Assembly (NCBI RefSeq): GCF_008329525.1
Contig: NZ_NPKQ01000004.1
Location: forward strand, 248,001 to 312,000
Source: Tardiphaga sp. P9-11
GTDB lineage: Bacteria; Pseudomonadota; Alphaproteobacteria; Rhizobiales; Xanthobacteraceae
DNA length: 64,000 bases
Direction: 5' to 3'
Both the position numbers and the translations under genes were made by a program. This document shows, one piece after another, positions 44,886-54,173 of this stretch (within the stretch, counting starts at the first letter, position 1; the number at the start of each line of letters is the position of its first letter). The notes beneath the pieces were generated by a model, which was not told where the DNA came from, made no database searches, and saw nothing but the letters and a program-made list of their open reading frames with translations.

Positions 44886-45560
44886 TTGTCCTACTTCTCC
44901 GATCCGGAGGCGGTGGCACGCTATGCCGAGGGTCCGGTGCGGCAGGTGCCGGGCTTTCTCGGTCTGCTGCAGATGGCGGGTATCCTTCTCGCGGAACTGG
45001 CACCGAATGATGCCCGCGTGCTTGTGCTCGGTGCTGGCGGCGGGCTGGAGCTGAAGGCATTCGCCGAGACACAGCCCGGATGGCGCTTTTGCGGCGTCGA
45101 TCCGTCGGCCGAGATGCTGGGATTGGCGAGGCGCACGCTCGGTCCGCTCTCTCCGCGCGTCGATCTCCATGAAGGCTATATCGATGGCGCGCCAGAGGGG
45201 CCGTTCGATGCGGCGACGTGCATTCTGACTTTGCATTTCATCCCGGAGGATGAGCGTCGATGCACGCTGGCAGAGGTGTATCGGCGGCTCAAGCCAGGCG
45301 CTCCCTTCGTCGTCGCCCATCACAGCTTTCCCCAGCACGACGGAGAGAAGGCCAGATGGCTGTCCCGTTACGCTGCTTTTGCGGCGGCGTCGGGCGTGCC
45401 GGCCGCCAATGCGGCGAATGCAATCTCGGCGATAGGTGAACGGTTGCCGCTTTTGTCGCCGGAACAGGACGAGGCCCTGTTGCGCGACGCGGGCTTTACT
45501 GACGTCGCCCTGTTTTATGCCGGGTTCACGTTCCGGGGCTGGGTCGCCTACAGGGCGTAG
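44886..45560 (+). CDS. SAM-dependent methyltransferase behind livM
   Basis: Protein of 224 residues beginning with TTG 44886 (MSYFSDPEAVARYAEGPVRQ). The SAM core has VLVLGAGGGLELKAFAE (motif I), FCGVDPSAEMLGLARRTL (motif II), DAATCILTLHFIPEDER (motif IV) and RRLKPGAPFVVAHHSF (motif V). Shine-Dalgarno AAGG overlaps the livM stop. A second, diverged copy of the livM 3' end follows the gene, so the gene looks inserted at the end of the liv operon. Substrate unknown. Confidence 0.82.
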   Translation: MSYFSDPEAVARYAEGPVRQVPGFLGLLQMAGILLAELAPNDARVLVLGAGGGLELKAFAETQPGWRFCGVDPSAEMLGLARRTLGPLSPRVDLHEGYIDGAPEGPFDAATCILTLHFIPEDERRCTLAEVYRRLKPGAPFVVAHHSFPQHDGEKARWLSRYAAFAAASGVPAANAANAISAIGERLPLLSPEQDEALLRDAGFTDVALFYAGFTFRGWVAYRA

Positions 45561-45574
45561 CCGTCGAGAGAGTT

Positions 45575-45638
45575 GCGCTCGACCTTTCTCCGCAGCGCGA
45601 ATGGTGAAATCGCGCATTACTTCAAGCGCTCACTGTAA
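45575..45638 (+). pseudogene. Ghost of the livM 3' end
   Basis: The 57 bases before and including the TAA at 45636-45638 match 44821-44877 with 8 mismatches (about 86%) and in the same frame: both encode GEIAHYFKRSL-stop. Upstream similarity ends within the preceding 10 bases. There is no livM body, only its tail, located directly behind the methyltransferase gene. Confidence 0.85.
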
Positions 45639-45664
45639 ATCCAGGCACTGCCTCAGGAAAAGCA

Positions 45665-45743
45665 GGCTGTCATAAAGCGGTGGATGACCGGGTCTAAAAG
45701 GTGCGCGATTGCCCGCCTTGACCGGAAATGCTTTATGACAGCC
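45665..45743. promoter_or_regulatory. Inverted CTGTCATAAAG half-sites, PhoB-like
   Basis: A 14-base perfect inverted repeat (45665-45678 with 45730-45743, 51-base spacer) contains CTGTCATAAAG in each arm. CTGTCAT is the half-site of the PhoB box. Both face inward on opposite strands, upstream of the DUF47-Pit phosphate uptake genes. In Sinorhizobium meliloti the corresponding orfA-pit operon is repressed by PhoB under phosphate limitation; regulation here is inferred. Confidence 0.5.
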
Positions 45744-45835
45744 CTGTGACATAGGGCCACGTTGTGGCGGCCCCGCAGGACTATGGTCCGCCGGTTGGTG
45801 GTCCAGTCGCTGCGTTTTCCTGACAGTTGGATGAG

Positions 45836-46483
45836 ATGATGCTGCGCTGGTTCCGGTCCTTTCTGCCGCGGGAGGAGAGGTTTTTCGACCTGTTCGCCCG
45901 TCACTCGGTGACTGTGGTGCAGGGCGCGGAAGCGCTGGCCGGAATGCTGGAAGGCGGCGACGAGACGCCCGTTTACTGCCAGCGCGTCAACCAGTTCGAG
46001 AACGACGCCGACGCCATCACCCGCGAGGTGCTGACCGCCGTTCGCCGCACCTTCATCACGCCGTTCGACCGCGTCGACATCAAGAACCTGATCACCGCGA
46101 TGGACGATTCCATCGACCAGATGCAGCAGACGGCAAAAGCCGTGATGCTGTTCGAGGTGCGTCAGTTCGAGCCGCCGATGCGCGAAATTGGAATCCTGCT
46201 GGTGGAGTGCGCCAACCTTGTCGGTCGCGCCGTGCCGCTGATGAGCGCCATCGGCGACAATGTCGGTCTGCTCACCGCGATCACCGAGGAAGTCGGCAAG
46301 CTCGAGGGCCGCGTCGACGACCTGCACGACATCGGACTCAAGGAGCTCTTTCTTAAGCATCGCGACGCCAACACGATGGATTTCGTGGTCGGCGCCGAGA
46401 TCTACAAGCACCTTGAAAAGGTGGCCGATCGCTTCGACGACGTCGCGAACGAGATCAACAGCATCGTCATCGAACAAGTATAG
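45836..46483 (+). CDS. DUF47 (PhoU-like) partner of a Pit transporter
   Basis: Helical protein of 215 residues with MMLRWFRSFLPREERFFDLF at the start and E-x2-D metal-binding repeats (FENDADAITREV, AMDDSIDQMQQ, HLEKVADRFDDVANEI), typical of DUF47/PhoU-like proteins. They modulate the neighbouring low-affinity phosphate transporter. ATG 45836 or 45839 is likely; a TTG at 45827 is also in frame. The Pit gene starts 14 bases downstream. Confidence 0.9.
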   Translation: MMLRWFRSFLPREERFFDLFARHSVTVVQGAEALAGMLEGGDETPVYCQRVNQFENDADAITREVLTAVRRTFITPFDRVDIKNLITAMDDSIDQMQQTAKAVMLFEVRQFEPPMREIGILLVECANLVGRAVPLMSAIGDNVGLLTAITEEVGKLEGRVDDLHDIGLKELFLKHRDANTMDFVVGAEIYKHLEKVADRFDDVANEINSIVIEQV

Positions 46484-46497
46484 AGCAGGGCCATCAG

Positions 46498-47514
46498 GTG
46501 GACGCCACGCTTGCCTTTCCGGTGCTGATCGGCCTCATCGCCATCGCATTGCTGTTCGATTTTCTCAACGGGCTGCACGACGCCGCCAATTCGATCGCGA
46601 CGATCGTCTCGACGCGCGTGCTGCGGCCGCAATATGCGGTGCTGTGGGCCGCGTTCTTCAACTTCATCGCCTTCCTGGTGTTCGGCCTGCATGTCGCCAA
46701 CACCATCGGCACCGGGATCATCGAGCCTCACATCATCGACGCGCCGGTGATCTTTGCAGCCTTGATGGGCGCCATCGTCTGGAACGTGATCACCTGGGCG
46801 CTCGGCATTCCCTCCAGTTCCTCGCATGCGCTGATCGGCGGTTTGCTGGGGGCAGGGCTCGCCAAGGCGGGCCTATCGGCTGCGGTGTGGGGTGGGCTGA
46901 CCAAGGCACTGCTGGCCATCGTGCTGTCACCGGTGGTCGGTTTCCTGCTGGCGCTGGTGCTGGTGGCCATCGTGTCATGGGCCTCGGTGCGCTCGACGCC
47001 GTTTGCTGTGGACCGTGCCTTCCGCATTTTGCAGTTCGTCTCGGCGTCGCTTTATTCGCTCGGCCATGGCGGCAATGACGCGCAGAAGACCATGGGCATC
47101 ATCGCGGTGCTGCTTTATTCGCAGGGCTATCTCGGCACGGAGTTCTCGGTGCCGTTCTGGGTCGTGCTGTCGTGCCAGGCGGCGATGGCGCTGGGCACGC
47201 TGATGGGGGGGTGGCGTATCGTTCGCACCATGGGCCTGCGCATCACCAAGCTGACGCCGATGCAGGGCTTCTGCGCCGAGACCGGCGGGGCGGCGACGTT
47301 GTTCGCCGCGACGTTCCTGGGTGTGCCGGTGTCGACCACGCACACCATCACCGGCGCCATCGTAGGCGTCGGTGCCGCGCGGCGTATGTCAGCGGTGCGC
47401 TGGAATGTGGCGAGTTCGATCGTCTATGCCTGGGTGATCACGATTCCGGCCGCGGCGATCGTTGCCGCCGCGACCTGGTGGATCGTGAAGCTGCTGCATC
47501 TCAGCTTTATCTGA
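46498..47514 (+). CDS. pit: Low-affinity inorganic phosphate transporter (Pit family)
   Basis: Inner-membrane protein of 338 residues with about nine helices, starting with GTG 46498. The PiT signatures are LFDFLNGLHDAANSIATIVS near the N-terminus and GGNDAQKTMGIIAVLL plus GVPVSTTHTITGAIVGVG in the second half; GLHDAAN and GGNDAQK are the conserved inverted-repeat motifs. It imports metal-phosphate with protons. It is in an operon with DUF47, the standard bacterial pairing. Confidence 0.94.
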   Translation: MDATLAFPVLIGLIAIALLFDFLNGLHDAANSIATIVSTRVLRPQYAVLWAAFFNFIAFLVFGLHVANTIGTGIIEPHIIDAPVIFAALMGAIVWNVITWALGIPSSSSHALIGGLLGAGLAKAGLSAAVWGGLTKALLAIVLSPVVGFLLALVLVAIVSWASVRSTPFAVDRAFRILQFVSASLYSLGHGGNDAQKTMGIIAVLLYSQGYLGTEFSVPFWVVLSCQAAMALGTLMGGWRIVRTMGLRITKLTPMQGFCAETGGAATLFAATFLGVPVSTTHTITGAIVGVGAARRMSAVRWNVASSIVYAWVITIPAAAIVAAATWWIVKLLHLSFI

Positions 47515-47520
47515 GGCTTG

Positions 47521-47835
47521 TCACGACACCAGCTTCAGTCCGGCAATGCCCGCCACGATCAACCCGATACAGGCGATCCGCGCAACGGTGGCCGGGTCGC
47601 CGAACAGGTACATGCCCAGCACGGCCGTGCCAACCGCGCCGATGCCGGTCCACACCGCATAGGCGGTTCCCATCGGCAGTTCCTTGAGGGCCAGGGCGAG
47701 CATGCCGACTGACGCGGTCATGCTGAGCAGGGTGAGAACGGAGGGGATGAGGCGGGTGAAGCCTTCGGTATATTTGAGCCCGACGGCCCAGCCGATTTCG
47801 AGCAGACCCGCGATTAGCAACAATAGCCAAGCCAT
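47521..47835 (-). CDS. sugE: SugE/Gdx-type small multidrug-resistance transporter
   Basis: Protein of 104 residues with four helices. [20 protein letters not shown] holds the conserved membrane Glu ([15 protein letters not shown]), which binds substrate and protons, and [20 protein letters not shown] is the SMR signature. The [12 protein letters not shown] segment is typical of SugE/Gdx guanidinium exporters rather than EmrE. ATG 47835 is preceded by a guanidine-II riboswitch, which independently supports guanidinium export. It converges with pit (stop-to-stop 6 bases). Confidence 0.93.
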   Translation of the reverse strand: MAWLLLLIAGLLEIGWAVGLKYTEGFTRLIPSVLTLLSMTASVGMLALALKELPMGTAYAVWTGIGAVGTAVLGMYLFGDPATVARIACIGLIVAGIAGLKLVS

Positions 47836-47855
47836 GGGATGACCCCTGTAAACAG

Positions 47856-47900
47856 GCAGGGCCGTCCCTGCGGATGATGATGATTTGGAGGTCGTCCTCG
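47856..47900 (-). promoter_or_regulatory. Guanidine-II (mini-ykkC) riboswitch for sugE
   Basis: On the minus strand two hairpins carry the invariant ACGR loops. The first is GAGG-ACGA-CCTC (47899-47888) and the second GCAGGG-ACGG-CCCTGC (47871-47856), joined by a 16-base linker. Each has the GG-ACGR-CC core of guanidine-II riboswitches. CCCTG of the second hairpin can alternatively pair with CAGGG of the Shine-Dalgarno region (about 47848-47842) before the sugE ATG, so free guanidine would open the ribosome site. Motif logic is direct; the switching model is inferred. Confidence 0.88.
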
Positions 47901-48018
47901 CAGGAGTTATATGGGAGCGATGCAGCCGGATCGCAACGCGGCCGATGGTCGCCACTTCGGCCAGTTTCCCGCTCAAAATCCCTTGATTGCGCCCGTTTTC
48001 CCTGCCACAGGCACGCTT

Positions 48019-49638
<1,620 letters not shown>

Positions 49639-49646
49639 GGTAAGTA

Positions 49647-49674
49647 CGGCGGAATAGCGCAGCGTATTCCGCCG
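49647..49674. repeat. Interspersed palindrome, GGCGG-TA family (copy 2)
   Basis: CGGCGGAATA (49647-49656) pairs perfectly with TATTCCGCCG (49665-49674) around GCGCAGCG, nine bases after the prfC stop. It is the same element type as at 11148 and 49684 and could also act as a transcript end. Confidence 0.7.
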
Positions 49675-49683
49675 TCGCTGATT

Positions 49684-49712
49684 GGCGGATTATGCCTTCG
49701 GTTAATCCCGCC
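49684..49712. repeat. Interspersed palindrome, GGCGG-TA family (copy 3)
   Basis: GGCGGATTA (49684-49692) pairs with TAATCCCGCC (49703-49712) with one bulged C, around TGCCTTCGGT. It stands ten bases behind copy 2, so the two palindromes form a tandem pair, as REP elements often do. Confidence 0.65.
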
Positions 49713-49955
49713 CTACGATCTGCGATGCTCTCGGTGCCGCGCTATGTCCCGATGTGGCGGCGTTGACGCTTTCTTGAAGCCGGCGGGATCACGCAAGCTA
49801 TTCAATCATCCAGGGGGCGGGGATCCTGGTTCCGGTGAATCTATTCGAATTTGAGGCATTTCTGATCAAATTTGATAGCGTTTTCTGGCTACGAGGCACG
49901 CGGTGTTGAGGCGGTCGCGCCACGACGGCTTGGCCTGTTGGAAAGTTTGAGTGAG
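49713..49955. other. Intergenic region before the GGDEF gene
   Basis: Together with the two palindromes this makes a 317-base gene-free stretch after prfC. It should contain the promoter of the diguanylate cyclase gene; AT-rich sequence at 49855-49885 is the best place. Nothing else is recognised. Confidence 0.4.
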
Positions 49956-51191
49956 ATGGACGGGGTCGTCGTCAAGACTACGCTCCAACTGATCGCGCCC
50001 GGCATACTCGTTGTCTTCGGGATTGCCTTTGTTTGCGCGTGGCTCATCGAGAAGAAGCGCAACTACCTGTTCTTGTTGGCTGGCGCGTGCCTCCTGTTTG
50101 CCTTGGGCGCGATGTCGCAGATTTTGGGCTGGCCGCCCGGCGCGGGGCCCAATGCCATCGTGTCGGGCGCGCTCTACACCGCAGCAGTGATCGCCGCCGT
50201 GGAGGGCATTCTGCTGCGTTCGGGCAAGCCGCTCGGTCCGGTCCTCGACATGGCGATCCTGGCCGGCTTCGTCCTTCTGCTCGCCTATTTCTTTTATATC
50301 GACCGTCGTCTCGTCGCCCGGGTGTACATCCAGAATTTCGGCTATGGCCTCCTGATGTTGATCACAGCGTGGCGGCTCACCCCTTTGGCGCGGGGGCGGA
50401 CTGTCGACAGGGCTCTGTTCTGGGTGCTGTTGCTGTTTGGGTTGCATTTCTTTCCGCGAACCCTGCTCACGGTCGGATTTACCTTGCCGGTCGACAAAAC
50501 CGCTTTCGCCAATTCGATGTTCTGGCAGGCGCTCCAACTGTCGCTCGCCGTACTTGGCGCCGGTCTGGCGCTGGCCATCCTCGCTGCGGCAGTGTCCGAC
50601 ATGATTGATGATCTGCGTCGCGAACGCGATCTCGATCTGTTGACCGGTATCCTGAATCGGCGCGGCTTTCATGAACGGGTATCTGCCTATCTGCGCAAAC
50701 ACGGACCAGGCCATGCTGCGCTCGCTTTGTGCGACATCGACCACTTCAAGAGCATCAACGATACGCTCGGTCATGACGTCGGGGACGGTGTCCTCGAAGA
50801 GGTGGGGCGCATGCTGCGTAGCGCGTCGCGCAAACGTGACATTGTCGGGCGATTGGGCGGCGAGGAATTTGCGGTGTTCCTTCCGGATACGAACGAACAG
50901 GAAACGGTTGATTATGCCGAACGGTTGAGGGGCGCAATCGAGCAGAACAGCTTTGCCGTCCTCGGCGGAGCGAGGCAGGTCACTGCGAGCTTCGGCGTGG
51001 GGACGTTGCAACCGGGAGATAGCTGGCCGAGCCTGTACAAGCGGGTCGACGAGCGACTTTACGAAGCGAAGCGGACCGGTCGCAACCGCACGATTTCCCA
51101 TGCGTTATCGAGCGTCTCTGCCGACGCGCCTTCCGTCGGATCCGGATACGCACTCCCGCAGCTGCAGGGCCAGGACGGCGTCCGCCTCTGA
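49956..51191 (+). CDS. Membrane-bound diguanylate cyclase (GGDEF)
   Basis: Protein of 411 residues. About six membrane helices (residues 8-215, for example LIAPGILVVFGIAFVCAWLI) precede a GGDEF domain (about 230-390): DLDLLTGILNRRGFHERV, CDIDHFKSINDTLGHDVGD (metal-binding Asp), then RLGGEEFAVF with an intact GGEEF active site. It makes cyclic di-GMP from two GTP. No EAL domain is fused. ATG 49956 gives MDGVVVKTTLQ; the upstream frame is unlikely to be translated. Confidence 0.92.
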   Translation: MDGVVVKTTLQLIAPGILVVFGIAFVCAWLIEKKRNYLFLLAGACLLFALGAMSQILGWPPGAGPNAIVSGALYTAAVIAAVEGILLRSGKPLGPVLDMAILAGFVLLLAYFFYIDRRLVARVYIQNFGYGLLMLITAWRLTPLARGRTVDRALFWVLLLFGLHFFPRTLLTVGFTLPVDKTAFANSMFWQALQLSLAVLGAGLALAILAAAVSDMIDDLRRERDLDLLTGILNRRGFHERVSAYLRKHGPGHAALALCDIDHFKSINDTLGHDVGDGVLEEVGRMLRSASRKRDIVGRLGGEEFAVFLPDTNEQETVDYAERLRGAIEQNSFAVLGGARQVTASFGVGTLQPGDSWPSLYKRVDERLYEAKRTGRNRTISHALSSVSADAPSVGSGYALPQLQGQDGVRL

Positions 51192-51260
51192 CGTCGAGGT
51201 CGGTTCGCGATGTGTATTGACGGCTTGGACTGCGCTTTCCGTTCTACGGTTATCGCGCCT

Positions 51261-51400
51261 CTCCACCTCCCTTTTGATATTCCCCAGTCCCAGCACCGCT
51301 TCCTCATCCATCCGCTGAACCTCGCGGTCGATGTCGTGCGAGGAGGGCAGCCATTGCGGCCGTGATTTCGGATTGGTGTAATCGAACTCCGGGCACAGGG
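51261..51400 (-). pseudogene. Ghost of the SRPBCC gene with an 80-codon deletion
   Basis: Two blocks match the intact SRPBCC gene: 51261-51321 to 51696-51756 (about 80%), and 51320-51378 to 51995-52053 (about 93%). The jump between them removes 240 bases, exactly 80 codons, and another three-base loss follows, so the reading frame stays open (DYTNPKSRPQWLPSSHDID joined to MDEEAVLGLGNIKREVE). The protein core is missing and no plausible start is present. It lies between the GGDEF gene and the intact copy. Confidence 0.85.
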
Positions 51401-51683
51401 AGGACTGCGCGTTGGACCTCGGCCTTTCGTAGGCCGACGCAGCTGTCTCACGACAGAGGCAGGACGATCCGCCGGGTCGCTCCGGCGGATCTTGACCTGC
51501 TAGCGGTACGCAATACATGAACCGCTTGAGAAGACCGTATCGCTGAATTCTTAAAGAAAGATTCCTGCGCGCGAAGCGTGTCCGCAACTATTGTCAGTCA
51601 AGGCAGCGGAGAAACGGCGGTTGCTCCTGTATAGTTAAGTCGTGAAGTGGATATGAAGTTTGTACAGCCTGAAGGGCACAGCC
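51401..51683. other. Gap between ghost and intact SRPBCC gene
   Basis: A perfect 10-base-pair hairpin GATCCGCCGG/CCGGCGGATC (51466-51475 with 51482-51491) and a smaller CGGCC/GGCCG hairpin near 51420-51436 are the only structures seen. The remainder is AT-richer and shows no gene. Confidence 0.5.
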
Positions 51684-52139
51684 TTAGGCACGAGATTCTA
51701 CATTCCGCTTGATATTCGCCAACCCCAGCTCCGCTTCCTCGTCGATCCGCTGAACCACCTCCGGCGTCGGCGCCTTCGGCCGCGCTGGGTTGCGCACAGT
51801 CCGCGTGAATTTCGTCCCGCCATCGACGACATCACAGACATATTGCACGACGATGGGGCCGGTGACGCTCATATGCGTCAGGCCGATCCACAGACGCGGG
51901 CGTTCACAGGTGATCACCAGCCAGTCCAGCGCGACCGGGCCCGAGCGCGTCGACCAGTGCTCGTGAAACGTGTCGCCGAAGCGCATCGGACGGTCCTCGC
52001 AGTCGATCTCGTGCGAGGAGGGCAGCCATTGCGGCCATGACTTCGGATTGGTGACGTAATCGAACACGGCTTCGGGCGCAGCCGCGATCACGATGGAATG
52101 GCTGCGCTCAAACGGGTGGGTCGATATGGTCGTGTTCAT
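51684..52139 (-). CDS. SRPBCC-family (START-like) protein
   Basis: Protein of 151 residues: HPFERSHSIVIAAAPEAVFD at the N-terminus, then YVTNPKSWPQWLPSSHEIDC, a middle beta part around HEHWSTRSGPVALDWLVITC, and a C-terminal helix EVVQRIDEEAELGLANIKRN. This fits the polyketide cyclase/START-like fold that holds hydrophobic ligands. The ligand is unknown. A partial ghost copy lies 300 bases downstream on the same strand. Confidence 0.85.
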   Translation of the reverse strand: MNTTISTHPFERSHSIVIAAAPEAVFDYVTNPKSWPQWLPSSHEIDCEDRPMRFGDTFHEHWSTRSGPVALDWLVITCERPRLWIGLTHMSVTGPIVVQYVCDVVDGGTKFTRTVRNPARPKAPTPEVVQRIDEEAELGLANIKRNVESRA

Positions 52140-52190
52140 CCGGCATTTCCCTGATCGTGTACGTATTCCATATGCCGGGCGATGCGGCCG

Positions 52191-52856
52191 CTATGTCGGC
52201 AACGACTCGCCGGTCTGTTCGCGCACGATATAGTCGGCATACCAGTCCGGCCAGTTCTCGTCATGCTGGCCGCCATTGCGCTTTTCGTGCTCTCCATGCG
52301 CGATCGCAGCTCGCCGCAAGGCGGCTGCGAGGTCAGCGGAAGAGTTGAACGTCGTGGCACTGGCATCGACACGTCCGGGCAATCGCGCGGTGATCTCCTG
52401 AAATAGCCAGCCGTTGCCGTCCGGGTCGCTGAATGACGCGAAGGAGCGATAGCTGGCGCGCGCGGGATCAGGACCTTTCACCCGAAGCCGTCCGAACAAG
52501 TAAGGCTCGTCCGGCCCGACATTGGCATCTCCGGCGTGGAAGGCGTCGCTCACCTTGACGCCGCGGCCGAGCAGGTCCGCACGAGCGGCCTCGATGTCGG
52601 AGACGATCAGATACAGGCCCTGCGCCGAACCGGGCGTTGCGGCAGTGACGTTCTTGCCGAAGATGACCGAGCAATCCGAACCCGGCGGCGTGAACTGGAT
52701 CACGCGATAGTCGTCGCCGACCACGAAGTCGGCATCGAGTCTCCAGCCCAGGTTTGCGTAAAAACTCTTGGCCGTGTCGACATTCGACACGGGAATGACG
52801 ACGATTTCGAGCTTCATGGCGACGGAAGTATCACGATGCACCTGGGGACTGCTCAT
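52191..52856 (-). CDS. VOC-family (glyoxalase-like) protein
   Basis: Protein of 221 residues. The vicinal-oxygen-chelate fold is seen in LEIVVIPVSNVDTAKSFYAN, YRVIQFTPPGSDCSVIFGK, LYLIVSDIEAARADLLGRGV, and FSDPDGNGWLFQEITARLPG, where the late Glu is a metal ligand. The C-terminal 50 residues (RRAAIAHGEHEKRNG onward) form a helical extension not usual in VOC proteins. GGAG before ATG 52856 supports the start. The substrate is unknown. Confidence 0.88.
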   Translation of the reverse strand: MSSPQVHRDTSVAMKLEIVVIPVSNVDTAKSFYANLGWRLDADFVVGDDYRVIQFTPPGSDCSVIFGKNVTAATPGSAQGLYLIVSDIEAARADLLGRGVKVSDAFHAGDANVGPDEPYLFGRLRVKGPDPARASYRSFASFSDPDGNGWLFQEITARLPGRVDASATTFNSSADLAAALRRAAIAHGEHEKRNGGQHDENWPDWYADYIVREQTGESLPT

Positions 52857-53053
52857 GTCGGTCTCCTGAGGTTGGGGTGTGATGACACGACGTGTGGTGC
52901 CGGGCTGGGCGCTGGCGCAACAATGTCTGTAATTGGTCGTTTGGCTGGCGTCCCGCTTGTTGGTCTGCTCGTGCGGTTGTGATCCATCCCGATCTTGATG
53001 ACGCCACACGCCTGTATCATTTCAGGTGAGGGCGCATTTGCAAAGCTGTCCGA

Positions 53054-53659
53054 ATGACACGGAACCTCACGTTACTGTTGATCGCCGGCGTAGTAACGGT
53101 ATTCGCCGGCCAGGCGGAGGCGCGGCGGCTGCGGGCCGGGGACGCTGTGCCGTTTTCGCACGCGCCGTGCAGCGTGCTGGATGGCGAACCTTGCACGCCA
53201 TCCACCTGCAGCGTGTTCGATCACGGGCCGTGCATTCCGGAGATCGATTATCCGATCGGCCAGAACCTGCAGGTCACAGTGCTGAGCGTGCCGCCTGATG
53301 ATCAGCAGGACCGCTACCGCAGGCCGGATCATGATCTCGATACGCTCGGCGATCTGCTCGCCACCTTGCGGTCGTGCTGGTCGCCGCCCGCGGTGGAGAG
53401 TGCGCGTGCGGGCATGCAGATGTCGGTGATGTTTTCGTTCAACACGGCCGGCACGCTCATCGCGCCGCCGCGGGTGACCTTTGCCACCAAGGATGCGCCG
53501 CAGGACACGCGCGACACCTATCTTAAGGCCATCAACGCCTCGCTCCATAGCTGTTTGCCGCTGAAACTCACCAAGGGTCTCGGTGGCGCGGTCGCCGGGC
53601 GGCCGATCATGATCCGCTATGTCGATAACCGGGAGCTGGAGAAGCAGTCCGGGAAGTAG
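53054..53659 (+). CDS. Secreted hypothetical protein, Cys-rich N-terminus
   Basis: Protein of 201 residues with a signal peptide (LTLLLIAGVVTVFAGQAEA). The mature N-terminus has a short run of Cys-containing repeats (APCSVLDGEPCTPSTCSVFD), and the C-terminal half (SARAGMQMSVMFSFNTAGTL onward) resembles TonB-C-like domains: one strand-helix unit with PPRVTFATKD. It may be periplasmic. No family is certain. Confidence 0.65.
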   Translation: MTRNLTLLLIAGVVTVFAGQAEARRLRAGDAVPFSHAPCSVLDGEPCTPSTCSVFDHGPCIPEIDYPIGQNLQVTVLSVPPDDQQDRYRRPDHDLDTLGDLLATLRSCWSPPAVESARAGMQMSVMFSFNTAGTLIAPPRVTFATKDAPQDTRDTYLKAINASLHSCLPLKLTKGLGGAVAGRPIMIRYVDNRELEKQSGK

Positions 53660-53721
53660 GGTGTGGCGTGAACCGCTGCGTCTGTCGCTGCGACGAAGGG
53701 GAAACCACTCCGGAGGCGGCG

Positions 53722-54099
53722 ATGTTTGGACGCAGGTTCGTGTTGATTGCGACGATTGTTTGCGCCGTCGGCGCGCTCACCGGCGGCAGCGCGTTGCTGC
53801 TTTGGCCCGAAGCCGACAACTGGACCGAGGAAGCCAAGGCCTGCGTCGGCGACAAGTATGTCGGGTTCTGGCAGGACAACGGCAAGTATTCGTTCAAGAT
53901 GGATTTCGAGAACAACTGCGCCCGCAAGATCGCCTGCGGCATCGACGTCACGGTAAGCAACGCCAAGGGCTCGGTGAAGGACCACGGCACGGTGATCGTC
54001 CCCGCACGCGGCCAAACGCCGAGCGAGGCAAGCTACAGCATTCCAACCTCGTCGTCGTCCGGCATGGCGCAAACCGCGCGAAACTGCCGGTTCGTATGA
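53722..54099 (+). CDS. Small secreted or membrane-anchored hypothetical protein
   Basis: Protein of 125 residues from ATG 53722, with GGAGG at 53712-53716. An N-terminal helix (FVLIATIVCAVGALTGGSAL) is a signal anchor or signal peptide. The mature part has three to four Cys (KACVGDKYVGFW, ENNCARKIACGIDV, TARNCRFV) and looks like a small beta domain stabilised by disulfides. No family is recognised. Confidence 0.6.
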   Translation: MFGRRFVLIATIVCAVGALTGGSALLLWPEADNWTEEAKACVGDKYVGFWQDNGKYSFKMDFENNCARKIACGIDVTVSNAKGSVKDHGTVIVPARGQTPSEASYSIPTSSSSGMAQTARNCRFV

Positions 54100-54173
54100 C
54101 GTTGCTCAGTCGTGACCTCTCCCGCTAACGGCTGGAAGAGGTTAGGAGAGCCGGCCGTATTGTGTGATGCGCC

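Noticed and set aside
47911-48018. Extended N-terminus of prfC from 47911
   Set aside because: It overlaps the sugE leader region and adds residues not seen in release factor 3; ATG 48019 gives the normal protein.
49866-51101. Antisense frame of 411 codons opposite the GGDEF gene
   Set aside because: Composition (Arg, Gln, His) is that of a shadow frame; the plus strand has intact GGEEF and membrane helices.
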